The notes under the pieces are model-generated. The model was not told the origin of the DNA and made no database searches. It saw only the letters and a program-made list of their open reading frames with translations. A DNA stretch of 64,000 bases, from NCBI GenBank assembly GCA_965203635.1, contig OZ241903.1, positions 2,790,001 to 2,854,000 of the forward strand, given 5' to 3'. Below are positions 1 to 7,340 of this stretch, piece by piece. The position numbers were made by a program, and so were the translations under genes. Source of the stretch: Aldehydirespirator sp965203635 (GTDB lineage: Bacteria; Actinomycetota; Acidimicrobiia; Acidimicrobiales; Aldehydirespiratoraceae). Position 1 is the first letter of the stretch; each line of letters starts with the position of its first letter.

Positions 1-218
1 CGGCCGCCAGGACATCCCGTGACGCCCTCACCGCCGACGGGTTCCCATCAGCACAGTTCACCGTCGACGACGTCCATGCCGAGCACGAACGGCTGCGCGC
101 CGCCGGCGTCGAGTTCACCCAGGCGCCCACCGACCTCGGCACCGTCGTGATGGCTGTCTTTGATGACACCTGCGGAAACCTGATCCAGATCGTGACCCCA
201 GCTCCAGAACCTGCATAA
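1..218 (+). CDS. VOC/glyoxalase-fold protein, C-terminal part
   Basis: The gene runs in from the left edge; its reading frame starts at base 3 and ends at TAA 216-218, leaving about 71 residues. The visible part reads through FTVDDVHAEHERLRAAGVEF and later MAVFDDTCGNLIQIV. That is the usual last beta-alpha-beta-beta-beta unit of vicinal-oxygen-chelate (glyoxalase/bleomycin-resistance) proteins, ending with the D-x-x-GN-x-I/L-x-I/L strand. The substrate cannot be told from this fragment, because VOC proteins include dioxygenases, isomerases and resistance proteins. The next gene begins over 120 bases downstream. Confidence 0.75.
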   Translation, partial: AARTSRDALTADGFPSAQFTVDDVHAEHERLRAAGVEFTQAPTDLGTVVMAVFDDTCGNLIQIVTPAPEPA

Positions 219-318
219 GCCCAAATGAACTGGTTGCATGCGTAAGCCCCGGCTTCCGTCCTAGGCGACCCAACTGGATCCTCGGACTGGCCCTCCGGAT
301 GCTGGTTGTGGTGAGATT

Positions 319-341
319 TGATGTCTTGATATTGTGATGTC
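319..341 (+). promoter_or_regulatory. Direct-repeat candidate operator of the RHH/Fic pair
   Basis: Two copies of TGATGTC (319-325 and 335-341) lie immediately before the ATG of the antitoxin gene, in a stretch richer in A and T than its surroundings. RHH antitoxins usually autoregulate by binding short repeats over their own promoter, so this is a plausible operator. The second copy touches the start codon, suggesting a leaderless or very short-leader transcript. No measured site supports it. Confidence 0.3.
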
Positions 342-551
342 ATGACTAGACAGACGACAGTGCGATTGCCGGAGGACTTGGCGCAGCAGGCCGAGGCGGT
401 GGCCCGCGTACAGGGCTCGAGCGTCAACCAACTCGTCGTCGACTCGCTACGTGCAGAGATAGAGCGCGTGAGAGCCGATGAGGACTTCACGGCTCGGGCA
501 AGGCGGCTGATCGAACGAGACCAGGAGTTGCTGGATCGTCTGGCCCAGTGA
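342..551 (+). CDS. Ribbon-helix-helix antitoxin
   Basis: A 69-residue protein with an N-terminal ribbon-helix-helix fold. The beta strand RQTTVRLPEDL (residues 3-13) is followed by two helices, with the G-S-S-V-N-Q turn near residues 25-30 typical of Arc/CopG DNA-binding proteins. The charged C-terminal half (residues 40-69) is the part that in related systems wraps around the toxin. The stop overlaps the GTG start of the Fic gene by 4 bases, the tight coupling expected of a toxin-antitoxin operon. Predicted role: neutralise the Fic/Doc toxin and repress the operon. The family is clear; the antitoxin role rests on gene order. Confidence 0.75.
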   Translation: MTRQTTVRLPEDLAQQAEAVARVQGSSVNQLVVDSLRAEIERVRADEDFTARARRLIERDQELLDRLAQ

Positions 552-946
552 CGAGATACTTGTCCCTCGCTGAGTATCTCTGGCTCTGCGAACAGGTCAC
601 TGGCATCTCCGCTGACGTGCTCTCCCAGTCCGGCCGCATCGAACTCGCGGACTCTGCGCTCCATGCTCCGATGTCGGGCTTCGGCGACGAGGACTTCTAT
701 CCCGATCTCATCGACAAGGCGGCCGTGCTGTGCTGGCGGCTAGCTCGCAATCACCCGCTGCCTGACGGCAACAAGCGCGCCGCTTGGGCCTCTCTTGTCA
801 TGTTCGTCGACCTCAACGGCGGCAGATGGGAGCCCGATCCGCCCGAGGTTGACGATGCCGAACGGACGATGCTTGCGGTTGCTGCAGGCGAGATTGACGA
901 ACAAGCCCTCGCCGCATGGATACGGCAGCGAGTCGTCTTCCAATGA
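548..946 (+). CDS. Fic/Doc-family toxin
   Basis: A 132-residue protein of Doc length. The Fic motif HPLPDGNKR lies at residues 69-77 and matches H-x-(F/x)-x-(D/E)-GN-(K/G)-R; His69 would be the catalytic base and Asp73 the metal ligand. Family members transfer AMP or phosphate to target proteins; Doc proteins with a K in the GNKR position phosphorylate EF-Tu. The presence of K here fits that subgroup but does not prove the activity. It starts at GTG 548, overlapping the antitoxin stop. No N-terminal inhibitory helix is evident, so control should come from the partner antitoxin. Confidence 0.8.
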   Translation: MTRYLSLAEYLWLCEQVTGISADVLSQSGRIELADSALHAPMSGFGDEDFYPDLIDKAAVLCWRLARNHPLPDGNKRAAWASLVMFVDLNGGRWEPDPPEVDDAERTMLAVAAGEIDEQALAAWIRQRVVFQ

Positions 947-1007
947 CGCTAAGCCCTGCAGCATCGCTACGAACGACTTGGAGGACCGTTGCCGCAGCGT
1001 GGCGACC

Positions 1008-1169
1008 ATGAAGTGGACACGCGACGAGATCGCCAAGCACGCGGACCGACTCGCTGACCGCTTCGAGGACTTCGACCCTGCCGAGACCATGTCAACAGGC
1101 GTTCGTGCGGCGGCCGCCATCTCCGCGGCTAGCGGCCATAATCCCGTATTTCGGAATATGCTTCTCTAA
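1008..1169 (+). CDS. Small acidic ORF before the nucleotidyltransferase gene
   Basis: A 53-residue ORF starting at ATG 1008 (MKWTRDEIAKHADRLADRFE) and ending 2 bases before the next gene. The first 30 residues are predicted to be a charged helix (heptad-like D-E-I-x-x-H-A-D-R-L) and the rest is small and apolar. I do not recognise a named family. The tight spacing to the winged-helix nucleotidyltransferase suggests co-translation and perhaps a partner role, as in two-gene MNT-type toxin-antitoxin modules. A longer ORF in the same frame extends upstream into the Fic gene but would overlap it, so the internal ATG is preferred. Confidence 0.45.
   Translation: MKWTRDEIAKHADRLADRFEDFDPAETMSTGVRAAAAISAASGHNPVFRNMLL
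1145..1160 (+). promoter_or_regulatory. Imperfect palindrome upstream of the wHTH-NTase gene
   Basis: A 16-base imperfect palindrome (CGTATTTCGGAATATG, 12 of 16 positions symmetric) lies 11 bases before the GTG start of the winged-helix nucleotidyltransferase, inside the end of the small ORF. The encoded winged helix could bind it for autoregulation. Weak evidence: only symmetry and position. Confidence 0.2.
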
Positions 1170-1171
1170 TT

Positions 1172-1789
1172 GTGGAAAGAACTCCGGCGCCGAGTTTGCT
1201 ACCGATCCTGCGGTCACGGCAGCAGGGCGAGTTGCTGGCGCTCCTGCTCGGCGACGCCGAACTTGAAGCCAGTCTGACCGATCTCGCCGCTCTGGTTTCC
1301 GTACCTGTCAGTTCCGTGCATCGCGAGATCGACCGGGCCGAGTCAGCAGGCCTCGTGACCAGCCGCAAGATTGGAAACACCAGGCTCGTGCGGGCCAACA
1401 CTGACAGCCCCTACTACCGCGGACTCGCAGACGTGCTGGTCAAGGCGTTCGGCCCGCCCCGAGTCCTGGCCGCAGCGCTCGCCCCCATCGACAACATCGA
1501 CGCCGCGCACATCTACGGATCCTGGGCGGCACACCTACTCGGTGACGGAGCCGACCGTCCTGTCGGCGACATCGACTTACTTGTACTTGGATCACCCGCC
1601 CGGGACGAGCTGTACGCGGCAGCCTCCGCGGCCGAGCAGCGGTTGGGACGACCCGTGCAAGCCACCGTCCGGCCAGCCGACTGGATCAGCACCGGCACCG
1701 GCAACTTCCACGCCACCGTCACCCAGCGCCCGCTAGTGGAGATCGACCTCAGAACAGCTCGAACCGAGACAGGCCCCCACTCTCGCTGA
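1172..1789 (+). CDS. Winged-helix/nucleotidyltransferase two-domain protein
   Basis: A 205-residue protein with an N-terminal MarR/ArsR-like winged helix (residues about 15-75; recognition helix around SVPVSSVHREIDRAESAGLV) and a C-terminal minimal nucleotidyltransferase. The NTase signature is visible as GS at 116-117 followed by DID at 133-135, the pol-beta metal-binding aspartates. Related wHTH-MNT proteins are found in defence islands and toxin-antitoxin loci, where the NTase modifies a partner protein or RNA. The GTG start at 1172 sits 2 bases after the small ORF. It directly follows a Fic toxin-antitoxin pair, so this may be a second stress or defence module. The substrate is unknown. 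Confidence 0.65.
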   Translation: MERTPAPSLLPILRSRQQGELLALLLGDAELEASLTDLAALVSVPVSSVHREIDRAESAGLVTSRKIGNTRLVRANTDSPYYRGLADVLVKAFGPPRVLAAALAPIDNIDAAHIYGSWAAHLLGDGADRPVGDIDLLVLGSPARDELYAAASAAEQRLGRPVQATVRPADWISTGTGNFHATVTQRPLVEIDLRTARTETGPHSR

Positions 1790-1854
1790 TCCTCCTAGCG
1801 CCTTCCGCCGCCGACCGTGCAGCACTCTCCAACCGAAGTCGCCATACTGGCGAC

Positions 1855-2532
1855 GTGAGCGAGGTCGGCTCATCGATACGCCAACGGCGTCGACGAAACC
1901 TGGTCATCGGTGCCGCTGTGATGGTCGCCGTGCTCGTGATCGTAGGGATCGGGGCCGGCATCCTGCTGCGTTCGGACGAGCAGCCGGATGCGGCGCTCGA
2001 GTCGATGGTCCCGGATCAAGGCTGCGTGGCGCTCCAGGGTGCCGAGCCGTGGATCATCCTGTGGGATCCTTCCCTGACGCAACCCTGCGTGGTCGTAGCC
2101 GAGTTCCAGAACGTGCAGGTATGGAACAAGGGCTTCGAGCCGATGACGGTCGACTGGCCCGACGGAAGACGCAGGGTCGCCATCGATGAGCACTTTGATA
2201 CGGGACCCATCGGCGACGTCCTGCAGGCCGGCCCCAACGAGATCGACGCCGCGCCCTTCCCGATGCCGGTGATCTGGCTCCTTACCGAGTCACTGAGCCC
2301 GACTTCTGGGATCGAAGGAACCGACGACGGCTTCGGTCCTGTCCGCGTCGGCATGACCCTCGACGAGGCAAGCACAGCGCTCGGCCTCGAACTGGAGGTC
2401 GTCGGCGAAGTGCCATACCACTGGCTCGCCGCGGTGACCGACGACCCCTACTCGCCCTCATTCCTTGCTGACGGACCGGGCGACCGAACCAGTGTCATCG
2501 TCGAGATCCACTTGCACGGCCCTCGCAGCTAA
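1855..2532 (+). CDS. Single-pass membrane-anchored hypothetical protein
   Basis: A 225-residue protein starting at GTG 1855. A positively charged N-terminus (IRQRRRRN) is followed by one strong membrane helix (residues about 16-37), giving an inside-to-outside signal anchor. The extracytoplasmic part has two cysteines (in DQGCVAL and TQPCVVV) that could pair. Near residue 170 it carries GFGPVRVGMTLDEA, a motif common in small extracytoplasmic domains of actinobacterial lipoproteins whose function is not known. It stands alone in orientation with the next gene 55 bases away. I do not assign a function. Confidence 0.6.
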   Translation: MSEVGSSIRQRRRRNLVIGAAVMVAVLVIVGIGAGILLRSDEQPDAALESMVPDQGCVALQGAEPWIILWDPSLTQPCVVVAEFQNVQVWNKGFEPMTVDWPDGRRRVAIDEHFDTGPIGDVLQAGPNEIDAAPFPMPVIWLLTESLSPTSGIEGTDDGFGPVRVGMTLDEASTALGLELEVVGEVPYHWLAAVTDDPYSPSFLADGPGDRTSVIVEIHLHGPRS

Positions 2533-2587
2533 CGAGACCCGTATCGAAGGTCTTGGACTGGCGGATTGGGTGATCTAGGGTGCGCTT

Positions 2588-3169
2588 ATGAGCTATCCCG
2601 CGTCGCTTCAGATCGATACGCCTGATCGGATCGCCAACTGGCGGCCGCTGGTGCACTGGCTGCTGCTGATCCCTCACTACGTAGTGCTGTCGGTGCTGGC
2701 CACGGTGAGCTGGGTCGTGGCCATCATCTCGGCGATCGTGATCGTGGTGACCGGCAAGCTGCCCGCCGGCCTCGCCGGCTTTCAAGCCCTGTACCTGCGC
2801 TACAGCACCGTCGTGTGGGCCTTCGCCAACTTCCTCACCGACCGGTACCCGCCCTTCGACTTCGACACATCGCCGGCCGACCCCGGAGGCTCGCAGACGT
2901 CGGTGAGCTTCTCCCCCGCGCTCGAGGGCCGCAACCGGCTCACGGTGCTGTTGCGGATCATCATCATCATCCCCGCCTACGTCTTCAACCTGATCGTCGT
3001 CGTCATCGCGACGGTCTGCCTGTTGCTCGGCTTCTTCGCGGTGCTGTTCACCGGCCGCTGGCCCGGCGGGCTGCGCCGGTTCGTGGTCGGCTCGCACCTC
3101 GTCAACCTCCGCTACTTCACCTACGGGCTGTTGCTCACCGACGAGTACCCACCGTTCTCCATCGACTGA
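2588..3169 (+). CDS. DUF4389 integral membrane protein
   Basis: A 193-residue protein made of two similar halves. Each has a long hydrophobic stretch (about residues 22-60 and 115-155) and each ends with a matching LTDRYPPF / LTDEYPPF motif. This duplicated pattern is characteristic of DUF4389 proteins, widespread membrane proteins of unknown role in Actinobacteria. The conserved aromatic-proline motifs probably lie at the membrane face. The ATG at 2588 begins at the conserved N-terminus MSYPASLQIDTPDR, so the start is reliable. Confidence 0.75.
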   Translation: MSYPASLQIDTPDRIANWRPLVHWLLLIPHYVVLSVLATVSWVVAIISAIVIVVTGKLPAGLAGFQALYLRYSTVVWAFANFLTDRYPPFDFDTSPADPGGSQTSVSFSPALEGRNRLTVLLRIIIIIPAYVFNLIVVVIATVCLLLGFFAVLFTGRWPGGLRRFVVGSHLVNLRYFTYGLLLTDEYPPFSID

Positions 3170-3277
3170 CCCCGCCATCACGGCCGCCCGCCGGGAACCC
3201 GGGTCGGTTGTGAACCGGGCACAGGCCACGCGGTAGGTTGAGTCGGGGTCGCGACTGAACGCTGGGGGGCCAGATCC

Positions 3278-4575
3278 ATGCAGGACGTTGTCGTCGTTGG
3301 CGGAGGCATCGCCGGGCTGACCGCCGCCCGCGACCTGGCCCAGAGCGGCCACTCGGTGCTGGTGCTGGAGGCACGGGACCGGCTCGGGGGACGCACCTGG
3401 TACAAGCAGTTCGGTGACACCGGCCGCCGCAACGAGATGGGCGGCACGTGGTTCGACGAACCCACCCAGCTCAACATCGCCCGCGAGATCCAGCGCTACT
3501 CCCTGCCCACCGTCCTCAGCCCCGCCGGTCAGGAGTTCCGGGTGTCGCTCTGCGGCCGCAGCCTCCCCCGCCCCGACCAGCCCGTGCCCCGGGAGTTCCG
3601 TGCCGACCTCGACAAGGCCCTCGACCACATAGTGGAGCAGTCCCGCCGGGTCACGTTCGGCGCCGACCTCGACAACCCCGATCTGCGCGACCTGGACATC
3701 TCCTTCGCAGAGTTCATCGCGCCATACACCGACCAGCCGTTCGTCGCCGAGTACCTCACGATGTGGTCCGCCTTCGCGTTCGGCTGCCATCCCTCGACAA
3801 CTCGGCGCTGCAGGTCCTCACCTGGGTCGCCGGCTACGACAACGCCGTCTGGACGCTCGATGACGCTCCCGCCACCAAGTTCGCCAAGGGAACGGCCAGC
3901 CTCGTCGAGGCCCTCGCCGACGACGGCGGCGCCGACATCGAACTCTCCGCTCCGGTCGCCTCGATCAGCGACGCCGGCGACCACATCGAAGTGGCGACAA
4001 CCGGAGGCGACACCCACACCGCCCGGTTCGCGCTGCTGGCCGCCCCGGTCAACACCTGGCAGGACATCGAGCTGCCCATCGGCGCCGATTCGCTCAAGGC
4101 CCGGCTCGCCCGCGAGGGGCTGGCCGGCCACGCCCTCAAGCTCCACGCCCTGGTCGACAACGTCCCCGAGTTCCTGATGGCCTCGGGCTGGGGCGGGCCG
4201 CTGTGCTGGACCTCCGAGCAGGCCAACTTCGACGGCGGGCGGCTCCTGGTGGGCATCGGCGAGGACGACTCGACCATCGACGCGACCGACCCCGCCCAGG
4301 TGCAGCAAGCCATCCGCCAGTTCGCCCCCGAAGCCACCGTGCGGATCTGCGACGGCCACAACTGGACCGCCGACCCGTACGCCAAGGGAACCTGGACGAC
4401 CTACCGCCCGGGACAACTGTCGCGCTACTACTCCGACTTCGCGGTCCCCCACGGCCGGCTCTACTTCGCCGGCTCGGACCTGGCCCGGGGCTGGGCCGGG
4501 TTCATGGACGGCGCCATCGAGAGCGGCACCGACACCGCGGCCGCGCTCGGCCGGCGCCTCGGCGACGACGGCTAG
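3278..4575 (+). pseudogene. Flavin-containing amine oxidase, broken by one frameshift
   Basis: The first frame (from ATG 3278) gives the FAD-binding Rossmann motif VVVGGGIAGLTAARDL, then the monoamine-oxidase motifs EARDRLGGRTW and MGGTWFD. It runs coherently to AFAFGCHPS near base 3796. From there the family sequence continues in the -1 frame (NSALQVLTWVAGYDNAVW) to the C-terminal FAD contact YFAGSDLARGWAGFMDGAIESG and the stop at 4573-4575. Restoring one G after 3796 (TCG-GAC instead of TCGAC) would give one protein of about 432 residues, the usual length for amine oxidases. Either a true inactivating deletion or a sequencing error; the downstream half shows no further damage, which favours a recent event or an error. 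Confidence 0.75.
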
Positions 4576-4679
4576 CAGGATCGCATTGGCGCTCGGCCGG
4601 GGCTTGGGGCGAATGCGCCGGGGTCCCATCCGGGATTGGGGCGAAGACGGGCCGCCACCGACGGCATGCGGGGGCCTCG

Positions 4680-6329
4680 ATGGCTGACATCACGGTGTTC
4701 GTGGCCCGCACGGTGCGAACCATGGAGCCGTCCCTGCCCGTGGCGGAGGCCATCGCGGTCCGCGACGGCCGGATCGTGGAGGTCGGCACGCTCGACACGA
4801 TGCGGCCGTGGCTGGAGTCCCGCAGCCACGAGATCGACGACACGTTCAAGGACTACTGCATCATGCCGGGGTTCGTCGATCCCCACCTGCATCCCTCCAT
4901 GGCCGCCATCCTGCTGCCGATGCACTTCACCACCGCCGTCGGATGGGACCTCCCGTGGGAGGACATCGGGCCGGTGCGGGACACCGAGCAGTTCCTCACC
5001 CGCATGGTCGGCCTCGACGCGGCCCTGGCCCCCGGAGAGCCGCTGTTCGCCTTCGGCCACCACCCCATCTGGCACGGCCCCATCGACCGGAGCGCTCTCA
5101 ACCGGATATCGACGACCCGGCCGATCGTGGCGTGGCACCGCGGCTACCACTCGATCACGGTGAACGACGCCTGCCTGCGGTGGATGGACCTCGACACCGC
5201 GGCCGCGGGTCGCCACCCGCAGGTCGACCTAGGCGCGGGCAAGTTCTTCGAGACGGGCCTGAGCGTCGCGCTGCGCCACCTGCGCGGCTACCTCCTGGAG
5301 ACCGACCGGTTCCGAGCCGGGCTCGACCGGATGCGCCAGGTCATCCACCACGGCGGCCACACCACCATCGGCGACGCCGCTCTGGGCTTCTACGGGTTCG
5401 AGCAGGAGTGGGAGCACCTCCAGGCGGTGATGGAACAGCCCGACACGCCGTTCCGGGTCCAGCTCATGCCCTTCGCGATGGGCCCGGAGGGCGACGAGCG
5501 GACCGACGACGAGTTCCGTCAGCGAGTCCTGGCCTACCCGTCACGCAACACCCATCGCCTGCGGTTCAGCGACCACGTCAAGATGTTCGCCGACGGCGGG
5601 TTCTTCGCCGAGCTGCTGATGCTCAAGCCGCCCGGCCATCTCGACGGCCGCCACGGCGAGTGGATGACGCCCCCGGAGAGATTCGAGGCCGTCGCCCGGG
5701 TGCTGTGGAACGCCTGTCGCAGGATCCACGTCCACTGCAGCGGAGACCTCGGCGTCGAGCTGGCCCTGTCCACCCTCGAGAAGCTCCAGTGGGAGCGCCC
5801 CCGCTTCGATCATCGCTTCACCTTCGAGCACTTCGGCATCTCCAGCTCGCAGCAGGTCGACCGCATGGCCGCGGTGGGCGCGGTGGCCTCGGTCAACGCC
5901 TACTACGTCTACGAGCTCGCCGAGGCTTTCGCAGCCCGCGCCGTCGGATACGAGCGGGCGTCGCAGATCTCGAGGCTCGGGTCGCTGGAACGGGCCGGAG
6001 TGCGCTTCGCGGTGCATTCGGACTTCCCGATGGCGCCGGCCAAGCCCCTCAACAATGCCTGGGTGGCCGCCAACCGGCTGACCGAGTCCGGGGCGGTGAT
6101 GGCCGCCACCGAGCGGGCGTCTATGGACGCGGCGATCAGGGCGATCACCACCAACGCGGCCTACGTCCTCGGGCTGGAGGAGGAGATCGGGTCGCTGCGC
6201 TGGGGCAAGCGAGCCGACTTCACCGTCCTGGAAGCCGACCCCTACGACGTAGGCGCCGAGGCTCTGCGGGACATCCCGATATGGGGAACCGTCTTCGAAG
6301 GCTGCAAGTTCCCGATCGGAGGCAGCTAG
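4680..6329 (+). CDS. YtcJ-like metal-dependent amidohydrolase
   Basis: A 549-residue protein of the amidohydrolase-3 (YtcJ/LAF3) group, which hydrolyses amides on small organic molecules. The metal site is visible as PGFVDPHLHPS near residue 65, where HLH carries the two metal histidines. Later come DHVKMFADGG (the carbamoylated-lysine region), VHCSGD and HSDFPMAPAKPL with the final metal Asp. The C-terminal TTNAAYVLGLEEEIGSLRWGKRADFTVLEADPY is the standard composite beta domain closing segment. ATG 4680 gives MADITVFVARTVRTME, the normal family N-terminus. It is followed 2 bases later by a CobW GTPase, perhaps its metallochaperone. The substrate is unknown. Confidence 0.8.
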   Translation: MADITVFVARTVRTMEPSLPVAEAIAVRDGRIVEVGTLDTMRPWLESRSHEIDDTFKDYCIMPGFVDPHLHPSMAAILLPMHFTTAVGWDLPWEDIGPVRDTEQFLTRMVGLDAALAPGEPLFAFGHHPIWHGPIDRSALNRISTTRPIVAWHRGYHSITVNDACLRWMDLDTAAAGRHPQVDLGAGKFFETGLSVALRHLRGYLLETDRFRAGLDRMRQVIHHGGHTTIGDAALGFYGFEQEWEHLQAVMEQPDTPFRVQLMPFAMGPEGDERTDDEFRQRVLAYPSRNTHRLRFSDHVKMFADGGFFAELLMLKPPGHLDGRHGEWMTPPERFEAVARVLWNACRRIHVHCSGDLGVELALSTLEKLQWERPRFDHRFTFEHFGISSSQQVDRMAAVGAVASVNAYYVYELAEAFAARAVGYERASQISRLGSLERAGVRFAVHSDFPMAPAKPLNNAWVAANRLTESGAVMAATERASMDAAIRAITTNAAYVLGLEEEIGSLRWGKRADFTVLEADPYDVGAEALRDIPIWGTVFEGCKFPIGGS

Positions 6330-6331
6330 CG

Positions 6332-7285
6332 ATGGGCGCCCACTCGCCGAAGGGCCTCGTCCCGGTGACCGTTGTCGCCGGCTACCTCGGCGCGGGCAAG
6401 ACCACCATGATCAACGAGCTGCTGGCCGACAACCACGGCCGGCGCCTGGCCGTGCTGGTCAACGACTTCGGCGCGGTCAACATCGACGCCGCCCTCATCG
6501 CCGACCACGACGGCCAGACGATCAGCCTCAAGAACGGATGCGTCTGCTGCTCGATAGCCGACGAGCTCGGCGACGCCCTCGACCGGGTGCTCGCCCTGGA
6601 GCCGGCCCCCGACCAGATCGTCATCGAGGCCAGCGGCGTCGCCGATCCCGCCAAGGTGGCCGCCTACGGGCAGGGCTGGCCCGGCTGCCGCCTCGACGGG
6701 GTCGTCGTGCTGGCCGACGCCGAGACGGTGCAGGCCAGGTCGCGCGATCAGTTCGTCGGCGAACTGGTGGTCCGCCAGCTCCGACGGGCCGACATCGTCA
6801 TGGCGACCAAATGCGACCTCGTCACCAGGGCCGGACTGGCAGCCGTGGTGGACTGGCTCGCCGAGACAGCCCCCGGCGCACCGATCCTGACCCGGCGCGC
6901 CGGTCAGCTGGAACCCGGGCTGCTTCTGGAGACCGCCCAACCCGTCGACCGGCCCTCGGGGCAGCCGCCCCACGCGGGCGACGGCCCGGCCGAGGCAGCC
7001 TTCGACTCGGCGGTCGTCGAGGTCGACGTGACCCTCGACCGGGACCGGGTCGAGGCCGCTCTGCGGGACTGGCCCGAGTCCGTCCTGCGGGTCAAGGGCG
7101 TCCTCCAGCTCGACGGCCCGGCCGGCGGGCTCCACGTCGTCCACGGGATCGGACGGCGCTGGAGCATCGAGCCGGCCCCCGACGGCTTCGACTCGAGCCG
7201 CACCGGCAAGCTCGTGGTGATCGGCCTGCCCGGCACCCTGCACGACCACGATCTCATCGCTTCGCTGAACTTGCAGGCACAATGA
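6332..7285 (+). CDS. CobW/COG0523-family GTPase (metallochaperone)
   Basis: A 317-residue G3E GTPase. The Walker A motif GYLGAGKTT lies at residues about 15-23, the family metal site CVCC near residue 70, and the guanine-specificity motif TKCD near residue 155. A short C-terminal CobW_C-like domain follows (about residues 230-317, starting VVEVDVTLDRDRVEAALRDW). COG0523 proteins deliver zinc or other metals to client enzymes. It begins 2 bases after the amidohydrolase gene, a metal enzyme, and lies 55 bases before a nucleobase permease, so a role in metallating the amidohydrolase is plausible. The client assignment is inference. Confidence 0.85.
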   Translation: MGAHSPKGLVPVTVVAGYLGAGKTTMINELLADNHGRRLAVLVNDFGAVNIDAALIADHDGQTISLKNGCVCCSIADELGDALDRVLALEPAPDQIVIEASGVADPAKVAAYGQGWPGCRLDGVVVLADAETVQARSRDQFVGELVVRQLRRADIVMATKCDLVTRAGLAAVVDWLAETAPGAPILTRRAGQLEPGLLLETAQPVDRPSGQPPHAGDGPAEAAFDSAVVEVDVTLDRDRVEAALRDWPESVLRVKGVLQLDGPAGGLHVVHGIGRRWSIEPAPDGFDSSRTGKLVVIGLPGTLHDHDLIASLNLQAQ

Positions 7286-7340
7286 GCCGTGACCGCTCGC
7301 GTGCCGGCACGGCGATGGCCGACGGGAAGACTGCGAACCA

